From NCBI GenBank assembly GCA_023423675.1, contig JAFAFD010000415.1, positions 1-11,510 on the forward strand: a stretch of 11,510 nt of DNA. Direction: 5' to 3'. Origin of the DNA: Pseudomonadota bacterium (lineage in GTDB: Bacteria; Pseudomonadota; Gammaproteobacteria; Xanthomonadales; Xanthomonadaceae). The notes beneath the pieces were generated by a model that was given only the letters and a program-made list of their open reading frames with translations, did no database searches and was not told the origin of the DNA. The translations under genes and the position numbers were made by a program. Below are positions 7,046-11,510 of the stretch, piece after piece (within the stretch, counting starts at the first letter, position 1; every line of letters starts with the position of its first letter).

Positions 7046-7802
7046 CATGGCCTCCAGCGTGAGCTTCGTGCCTTGGGTGGTCATTCCGGTCTACGACCAC
7101 GGGCACGCCATTACCGCCGTTGTCGATGGCGTGCAGGCGGCCGCGCTGCCATGCCTGCTGGTGGACGATGGCTCCGGGGCGTCCTGTGCCGACGTCCTGC
7201 GCGGCCTGGCTGAACGCGAAGGCGTGCACCTGCTGCGCCTGGAAACGAACCAGGGAAAGGGCGGGGCGATGCTGGCCGGCTTTGCAGACGTGCATCGCCG
7301 CGGTGGCAGCCACGTGCTGCAGATCGATGCGGATGGCCAGCATGACACGGCTGACCTGCCACGCTTTGTCGCGGCCGCGCGGGCACATCCGCAGGCCATC
7401 ATCTGCGGCATCCCTGTTTACGACGACAGTGTGCCGAGGATCAGGCTGTATGGGCGTTACGCCACCCATGTCTGGGTCTGGATCAACACGCTGTCGCTGC
7501 ACCTGCGCGACACGATGTGCGGGTTCCGCCTGTACCCGCTGGCCCCGGTGCTGGAACTGATGCAGCAGGAGACGATTGGCCGGCGCATGGATTTCGATAC
7601 CGAAGTGATCGTGCGCCTGTACTGGCGCGGCGTGCCCGTGGAACACCTGCCCACGGCGGTGACCTACCCCAGCGATGGCGTATCCCACTTCGATGTGTGG
7701 TGGGACAATGTCCGCATCACCGGCATGCACGCCCGCTTGTTCATCGGCATGTTGCGGCGCGCGCCGCGGCTGCTGTGGCATCGGCTGCAGGGGCGCGGCT
7801 GA
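7035..7802 (+). CDS. Family 2 glycosyltransferase (N-terminal half of ApeJ-like function)
   Basis: A 255-residue GT-A fold family 2 glycosyltransferase of the dolichol-phosphate mannose synthase type. It has VVIPVYDHG (15-23) at the first strand, LLVDDGSG (41-48) for the nucleotide, and the metal-binding DADGQHD (98-104). No C-terminal membrane segment is evident, so it is probably cytoplasmic or peripheral. In the E. coli aryl polyene cluster, glycosyltransferase and LpxL-type acyltransferase domains sit in one protein (ApeJ); here the stop is followed at once by a separate acyltransferase gene. The start ATG 7035 overlaps the ligase by 11 bases and has AGGA 12 bases upstream; ATG 7047, directly after the ligase stop, is a reasonable alternative and loses only MRPD. 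Sugar donor and acceptor are unknown; glycosylation of the pigment anchor is inferred from context. Confidence 0.88.
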   Translation: MRPDMASSVSFVPWVVIPVYDHGHAITAVVDGVQAAALPCLLVDDGSGASCADVLRGLAEREGVHLLRLETNQGKGGAMLAGFADVHRRGGSHVLQIDADGQHDTADLPRFVAAARAHPQAIICGIPVYDDSVPRIRLYGRYATHVWVWINTLSLHLRDTMCGFRLYPLAPVLELMQQETIGRRMDFDTEVIVRLYWRGVPVEHLPTAVTYPSDGVSHFDVWWDNVRITGMHARLFIGMLRRAPRLLWHRLQGRG

Positions 7803-8744
7803 GTGGCGCGCGCGCAGGATGTTCCGCACTGGGCGGACATCGGGGAGTCGACATCGGTCGCCGGTGTCCTGTTCCTGTGCTGGGTGCACCGCTGGTTCGG
7901 ACGCTGGCCGTTCCGGGCGTGTGTGTGGCCGGTAGTGCTCTGCCACTGGCTGGGCAATGGCGTCGGCCGCCGCGCATCGTTGGAATACCTGCAGCGGCTG
8001 CAGGCACACACTGGCGTGCTGGGCCGTGCGCCACGCTGGCGCGACAGCCTGCGCCACTTCTTCATGTTCGCCGACACGATGCTGGACAAGCTGCTGGCTC
8101 TGGGTGGCCGCTATCCGGCGTCGCGCATCACCCTGCAGCGGGACATCGTGCTCGAGCGCATCGCCCGGCGCGAGGGTGGCCTCATCCTGACCGCCCACAT
8201 CGGCTGCCTTGAGCTGTGCCAGGTGCTGGCCGAGCGGGTTCCCGGGTTCCGCGTTACCGTGCTGGTACACACGGCCCATGCGCAGCGGTTCAACCGCCTG
8301 CTGCAGCGGTTGGACCCGCTTGCTGCGGTGGAACTGGTACAGGTAACCGAGATGGGCCCGGCCACCGCCATGCGCCTGGCTGACAAGGTCGCCGCCGGTG
8401 GTTTCATCGCCATCGTCGGCGATCGGGTACCCGTCAATCATGGGCGCAGCCTGATGGCCGATTTCCTTGGCCACCGCGCGCCGTTCCCCATTGGCGCCTA
8501 CGTCCTGGCCGCTGCCCTTGGGTGCCCGGTGTATACCATGTCCTGCCTGCATTACAGGAACGGCTACCGGGTGGCGTTTGACCAGTTCGCCGACCGCCTT
8601 GTGCTGCCCCGCGGCGGCCGTGAGGCCGCTCTGTCAACGCTGGTCCAGCGCTACGCGAACTGGCTGGAAGCGCAGATGATCCAGTCCCCGCTGGACTGGT
8701 TCAACTTCTTCCCCTTCTGGGATCAGGTTCCTCATGACGATTGA
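7803..8744 (+). CDS. LpxL/HtrB-type lipid acyltransferase (C-terminal half of ApeJ-like function)
   Basis: A 313-residue protein of the lysophospholipid/lipid A acyltransferase (LpxL/HtrB, LABLAT) family. The HX4E catalytic pair is visible as AHIGCLELC (H132, E137). A DRVPVNHGR segment (about 207-215) followed by a conserved FLGHRAPFPIGAYVLA block, and an ending PLDWFNFFPFW, also fit the family. A hydrophobic stretch near residues 20-50 suggests membrane attachment. The GTG start at 7803 follows the glycosyltransferase stop with no gap (TGA-GTG), and AGGGG lies nine bases upstream. The 3' end overlaps the lyase gene by 11 bases. Likely role: acylating the lipid or sugar anchor of the aryl polyene at the inner membrane. 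It is unlikely to be the housekeeping lipid A enzyme because of its operon setting, but that cannot be excluded. Confidence 0.87.
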   Translation: MARAQDVPHWADIGESTSVAGVLFLCWVHRWFGRWPFRACVWPVVLCHWLGNGVGRRASLEYLQRLQAHTGVLGRAPRWRDSLRHFFMFADTMLDKLLALGGRYPASRITLQRDIVLERIARREGGLILTAHIGCLELCQVLAERVPGFRVTVLVHTAHAQRFNRLLQRLDPLAAVELVQVTEMGPATAMRLADKVAAGGFIAIVGDRVPVNHGRSLMADFLGHRAPFPIGAYVLAAALGCPVYTMSCLHYRNGYRVAFDQFADRLVLPRGGREAALSTLVQRYANWLEAQMIQSPLDWFNFFPFWDQVPHDD

Positions 8745-10284
8745 TGCCGTACCCGTGTGCCGTTTCGGCGATGCACCGCTGACCATCGAAGACGTGGTTG
8801 CCCTGGCCCAGCGCCAGTGTGACGCCGCCCTGAGCGAGGCCCCGGCCTTCCGCGCGCACATCCAGCGCGGCGCCGATTTCCTCGACCGCCTGCTGCGCGA
8901 GGACGGGGTGATCTATGGCGTGACCACCGGCTACGGCGATTCGTGCACGGTGAACATTCCGCCGGCGCTGGTGGCCGAGCTGCCGCACCACCTCTACACC
9001 TACCATGGCTGCGGCCTGGGCCGTTACCTGGACCCGGCCGAGACCCGCGCCGTGCTGGCCGCGCGCCTGGCCTCGCTGGTGCGCGGCATGTCCGGTGTCA
9101 GCGTGCCGCTGCTGGAAGGCCTGGCCACCCTTCTGCAGCACGACGTGCTGCCGCTGATCCCGGCCGAAGGCTCGGTGGGTGCCAGTGGGGACCTGACCCC
9201 GCTGTCCTACGTGGCGGCCGTGCTGTGTGGCGAGCGCGAGGTGCTGTTCGAAGGCCAGGTGCAGCCGGCCGGCCCGGTGCTGGCGAAGATCGGCATGACC
9301 CCGCTGAAGCTGCGGCCGAAGGAAGGCCTGGCGATCATGAACGGCACCGCAGTGATGACCGGCCTGGCCTGCCTGGCATGGCAGCGTGCCGACTACCTGG
9401 CCCGCATGGCCACCCGCCTGACCGCGTTCAACGTGCTGTCCAGCGATGGCAACGCGCACCACTTCGACGCGACCCTGTTCGCCGCAAAGCCGCACCCGGG
9501 CCAGTGCCGCATCGCCGCGCGCCTGCGCAGCGACCTGCACAGCGAGCGCCCGCCGCGCAACGAACAGCGCCTGCAGGACCGCTACTCGCTGCGCTGCGCA
9601 CCGCACGTGATCGGCGTGCTGGAAGACAGCCTGCCGTTCCTGCGCCAGCTGATCGAAACCGAGCTGAACAGCGCCAACGACAACCCGCTGATCGATGCCG
9701 AGGGCGAGCGCATCCTGCACGGCGGCCACTTCTACGGCGGCCACATCGCGCTGGCGATGGACACCCTGAAGAACACTGTGGCCAACGTCGCCGACCTGCT
9801 CGACCGGCAGCTGGCGCTGGTGGTCGATGCCCGCTACAACCACGGCCTGCCGGCCAACCTGTCGGCGGCCACTGGGCCGCGCGCGGCCATCAACCATGGC
9901 CTGAAGGCGCTGCAGATCAGCGTGTCCGCATGGACTGCCGAAGCGCTGAAGCAGACCATGCCGGCCAGCGTGTTCTCGCGTTCAACCGAATGCCATAACC
10001 AGGACAAGGTCAGCATGGGCACCATCGCCGCGCGCGACTGCCTGCGCGTGATCGAGCTGACCGAACAGGTGGTGGCCGCGATGCTGATCGCCGCACGCCA
10101 GGGCCTGGCCCTGCGCGAGCGGGTTGGCCTGAACGCGCAGCTGCATGGCAGTCTGGCCCACATGTACGCCGACCTGGGGCAGCGCATCGCCCTGGTCGAA
10201 GAAGACCGCGCGCTGGATCGCGAACTGCGGGAACTGCTGGTGGATATCCGCGCGCAACGCTGGGAGCTGTATGTCGGTGAATGA
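8734..10284 (+). CDS. MIO-dependent aromatic amino acid/histidine ammonia-lyase homologue
   Basis: A 516-residue member of the phenylalanine/tyrosine/histidine ammonia-lyase family, which uses a self-formed methylidene-imidazolone cofactor to release ammonia from an amino acid. The cofactor tripeptide Ala-Ser-Gly is at 150-152 (SVGASGDLTPLSY). The catalytic tyrosine is Y61 (YGVTTGYG), and the NSANDNPLID block is intact. At the substrate-selectivity loop it has Y90-H91 (YHGCG) where histidases have Ser-His. Near the C-terminal active site it reads HNQDKVSMG (421-429), the Gln form seen in PAL/TAL, instead of the Glu of histidases. An automatic name of HutH would therefore mislead. No hutU, hutI or hutG gene is nearby; the gene sits inside the pigment operon, overlapping both neighbours (11 bases with the acyltransferase, 14 with the thioesterase). 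Lyase-like genes are known in xanthomonadin loci. The substrate is open; an aryl-acrylate starter supply is inferred. Confidence 0.9.
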   Translation: MTIDAVPVCRFGDAPLTIEDVVALAQRQCDAALSEAPAFRAHIQRGADFLDRLLREDGVIYGVTTGYGDSCTVNIPPALVAELPHHLYTYHGCGLGRYLDPAETRAVLAARLASLVRGMSGVSVPLLEGLATLLQHDVLPLIPAEGSVGASGDLTPLSYVAAVLCGEREVLFEGQVQPAGPVLAKIGMTPLKLRPKEGLAIMNGTAVMTGLACLAWQRADYLARMATRLTAFNVLSSDGNAHHFDATLFAAKPHPGQCRIAARLRSDLHSERPPRNEQRLQDRYSLRCAPHVIGVLEDSLPFLRQLIETELNSANDNPLIDAEGERILHGGHFYGGHIALAMDTLKNTVANVADLLDRQLALVVDARYNHGLPANLSAATGPRAAINHGLKALQISVSAWTAEALKQTMPASVFSRSTECHNQDKVSMGTIAARDCLRVIELTEQVVAAMLIAARQGLALRERVGLNAQLHGSLAHMYADLGQRIALVEEDRALDRELRELLVDIRAQRWELYVGE

Positions 10285-10702
10285 GGCAATCGAACTGGTC
10301 GGCGAGATTTCGCTGTCCCCGGCCTTCCATGACTGCGATCCGATGAACGTGGTCTGGCATGGCAACTACTTCAAGTACTTCGAGATCGCACGCTGCGCGC
10401 TGCTCGGTCGCTACGACTACGACTACCCGCAGATGCTCGAATCTGGCTACCTGTGGCCGGTGGTCGACGCGCGGGTGAAGTACGTGCGGCCGCTGCTGTT
10501 CAACCAGGCGCTGCGCGTGGTCTCGCGCATCGTCGAATGGGAGAACCGGCTGAAGATCGAATACGAAATCATCGATGCGGAAAGCGGCCAAGTGCTGACC
10601 CGTGCGATGACCATCCAGGTCGCGGTGGACGCGGCCAGCAAGGAAATGCTGTACCAGTGCCCGCCGGTGCTGTGGCAGCGTCTTGGAGTGCCCGCACCAT
10701 GA
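10271..10702 (+). CDS. apeK: 4-hydroxybenzoyl-CoA-type (hotdog) acyl thioesterase, ApeK-like
   Basis: A 143-residue single hotdog-domain thioesterase of the 4HBT/YbgC class. The typical active-site region is present as HDCDPMNVVWHGNYFKYFE (20-38), with D23 near the usual catalytic Asp position and H30 in the WHGNY segment. It is followed by the usual RVKYVRPLLF block at about 70-79. It would hydrolyse an acyl-ACP thioester, either releasing the finished polyene or clearing mis-loaded carrier proteins. Start ATG 10271 has GGGAG four bases upstream and overlaps the lyase by 14 bases. Its stop overlaps the next start as ATGA. The position between the acyltransferase/lyase and the LolA-like gene matches apeK in E. 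coli. Confidence 0.88.
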   Translation: MSVNEAIELVGEISLSPAFHDCDPMNVVWHGNYFKYFEIARCALLGRYDYDYPQMLESGYLWPVVDARVKYVRPLLFNQALRVVSRIVEWENRLKIEYEIIDAESGQVLTRAMTIQVAVDAASKEMLYQCPPVLWQRLGVPAP

Positions 10703-11328
10703 AGAGTCTGTTCTCCGTTCCGCGCGTGCTGCTGTACGCGCTGCTGCTGGCGGCCGCGCCGCTGGTGCAGGCGGCCGATGCCGCCGTCGAGGCGATCACC
10801 CAGGCGGTGGCGCGGCCCGACGTGCTGCGTGGCCAGTTCACCCAGGAAAAGCAGGTCAGCGGCTTCAAGAACCCGCTGCGCTCGCAGGGCCAGTTCGTGG
10901 TCGCGCGCCAGCACGGCGTGATCTGGACCACGCTCAAGCCGTTCCCGTCCGAAGTGGTGGTCACCGCCGACCGCATCCTCAGCCGCCAGCGTGATGGCAG
11001 CACCCGCGTCGAACTGGATGCGCGCCAGCAGCCGGCAATGCGCTCGGTCAACGCCATCATGTTCGCGCTGATGAGCGGCGACGTGCAGGTGCTGTCCAGC
11101 CAGTTCAACGTGCAGGCCAGCCGCGAAGGGCAGGGCTGGCGGCTGAAGCTGACCCCGAAGTCGACGATGCTGGCCAAGGCCTTCGAATCGCTGACCCTGC
11201 AGGGTGACCGCTACGTGCGCCAGGTGGAGATCGTGGAGGCCAACAAGGACCGCACGCAGATCCAGTTCAGCGCGTTGACCGAAGCGCCGGCCAGCCTGTC
11301 CGCCGACGAGGCACGCCGCTTTGACTGA
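10699..11328 (+). CDS. apeL: LolA-like periplasmic outer-membrane carrier protein (ApeL-like)
   Basis: A 209-residue secreted protein. It starts with a signal peptide (basic MKSLFSVPR, hydrophobic LLYALLLAAAPL, probable cleavage after VQA at residue 25). The mature part shows the LolA-type pattern FTQEK, then a short Gly/Leu/Ser stretch, QGQFVVARQHGVIWTTLKPFPSEVVV. In aryl polyene clusters this protein is thought to ferry the lipid-like pigment across the periplasm to the outer membrane, in parallel with LolA carrying lipoproteins. The start ATG 10699 overlaps the thioesterase stop by four bases (ATGA) and GGAG lies ten bases upstream. It is followed after one base by the exporter gene, a likely functional partner. 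It is not the housekeeping lolA, judging by its neighbours. Confidence 0.88.
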   Translation: MKSLFSVPRVLLYALLLAAAPLVQAADAAVEAITQAVARPDVLRGQFTQEKQVSGFKNPLRSQGQFVVARQHGVIWTTLKPFPSEVVVTADRILSRQRDGSTRVELDARQQPAMRSVNAIMFALMSGDVQVLSSQFNVQASREGQGWRLKLTPKSTMLAKAFESLTLQGDRYVRQVEIVEANKDRTQIQFSALTEAPASLSADEARRFD

Positions 11329-11329
11329 T

Positions 11330-11510
11330 ATGTCGACTGACACCGCGGGGAAGGGGTCGGAGCGCCTGCGCCGGTGGTGGCATTGGCTGGGCATTGCCTG
11401 GCTGCTGGTGCTGCTGGTGATGGGCGCGCAGCAGTGGCGCCTGTGGAGCCAGGAATCGCGGATCGACACCGACATCCTGGCCCTGCTGCCGCAGGATGCG
11501 CACGACCGCC
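11330..11510 (+). CDS. apeM: MMPL/RND-type exporter, 5' end only (ApeM-like)
   Basis: Partial gene running off the right edge; 60 codons are visible. The protein begins with a basic stretch (ERLRRWW), then a first transmembrane helix at about 18-33 (WLGIAWLLVLLVMGA), then a periplasmic segment with DTDILALLPQDA (46-57). Helix one followed by an ESRIDTDILALLP-like motif is characteristic of the MMPL-family exporters of aryl polyene clusters (COG4258). Such proteins are large, with about a dozen helices, and use the proton gradient to move the pigment or its precursor out of the inner membrane. The ATG lies one base after the stop of the LolA-like gene (TGATATG), so they are translated from one transcript. 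Only the N-terminus is available, so the family call rests on short sequence and on synteny. Confidence 0.75.
   Translation, partial: MSTDTAGKGSERLRRWWHWLGIAWLLVLLVMGAQQWRLWSQESRIDTDILALLPQDAHDR

Noticed and set aside
6987..8552. Long minus-strand frame opposite the glycosyltransferase and acyltransferase (521 codons)
   Set aside because: It has no recognisable motif and a Gln/His/Arg-rich composition, and the + strand carries well-supported enzymes. It is an antisense shadow.
8734..10284. Histidine utilisation (hut) operon
   Set aside because: Only the lyase-like gene is present, with no urocanase, imidazolonepropionase or HutC. The active-site motifs are not histidase-like and the neighbours are pigment genes.
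1..11510. tRNA, rRNA, CRISPR array, insertion sequence or phage genes
   Set aside because: None was seen: there are no regularly spaced repeats, no transposase or integrase motifs and no tRNA-like cloverleaf in the little non-coding DNA present.

Overview
This is a GC-rich chromosomal window with tightly packed genes, all on the + strand. Codon choice, the gene set and a GTAG/REP-like hairpin at the left edge point to a gammaproteobacterium of the Xanthomonadaceae, most likely Stenotrophomonas or a close relative. That assignment is inferred from pattern recognition, not from a database search.

Left block (1-2590): a hairpin resembling Stenotrophomonas GTAG-tagged REPs (2-20) is followed by a two-gene operon for a bd-type quinol oxidase. 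These are subunit I (178-1575, TTG start behind a perfect AGGAGG) and subunit II (1577-2590). The short Q-loop of subunit I places it in the cyanide-insensitive CioA/CioB branch. A 160-bp spacer (2591-2750) holds a GC hairpin after cydB and a 14-bp perfect palindrome.

Right block (2751-11510, running off the right edge): ten complete genes and one partial gene, nearly all overlapping or abutting. Together they are the first part of an aryl polyene (APE)/xanthomonadin-type pigment cluster. The order is: chain-length-factor-like ketosynthase homologue, PlsC-like acyltransferase, two tandem acyl carrier proteins, a COG4648 membrane protein, an acyl-ACP ligase fused to a hotdog dehydratase, a family 2 glycosyltransferase, an LpxL-type acyltransferase, an MIO-type aromatic amino acid/histidine ammonia-lyase homologue, a 4HBT thioesterase, a LolA-like periplasmic carrier and the start of an MMPL/RND exporter. 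This matches the order apeC-D-E-F-G-H/I-J-K-L-M of the E. coli cluster, with three differences: the ligase and dehydratase are fused, the glycosyltransferase/acyltransferase pair is split, and a lyase gene is inserted.

How the genes would work together (family knowledge plus inference): the ligase loads an aryl acid starter onto one ACP. The CLF pairs with a ketosynthase that should lie beyond the right edge, and an unlinked or downstream ketoreductase and this dehydratase build the conjugated polyene. The acyltransferases and glycosyltransferase attach the polyene to a membrane-anchored carrier, the thioesterase edits or releases chains, and the LolA-like and MMPL proteins move the product to the outer membrane. 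The ammonia lyase may supply an aryl-acrylate, but in Xanthomonas the starter is known to come from chorismate (XanB2), so its role is open.

The system as a class is described. The points worth a second look are the lyase's unusual active-site signature, the ligase-dehydratase fusion, the split of the ApeJ-like gene, and a change in codon habit near the lyase.
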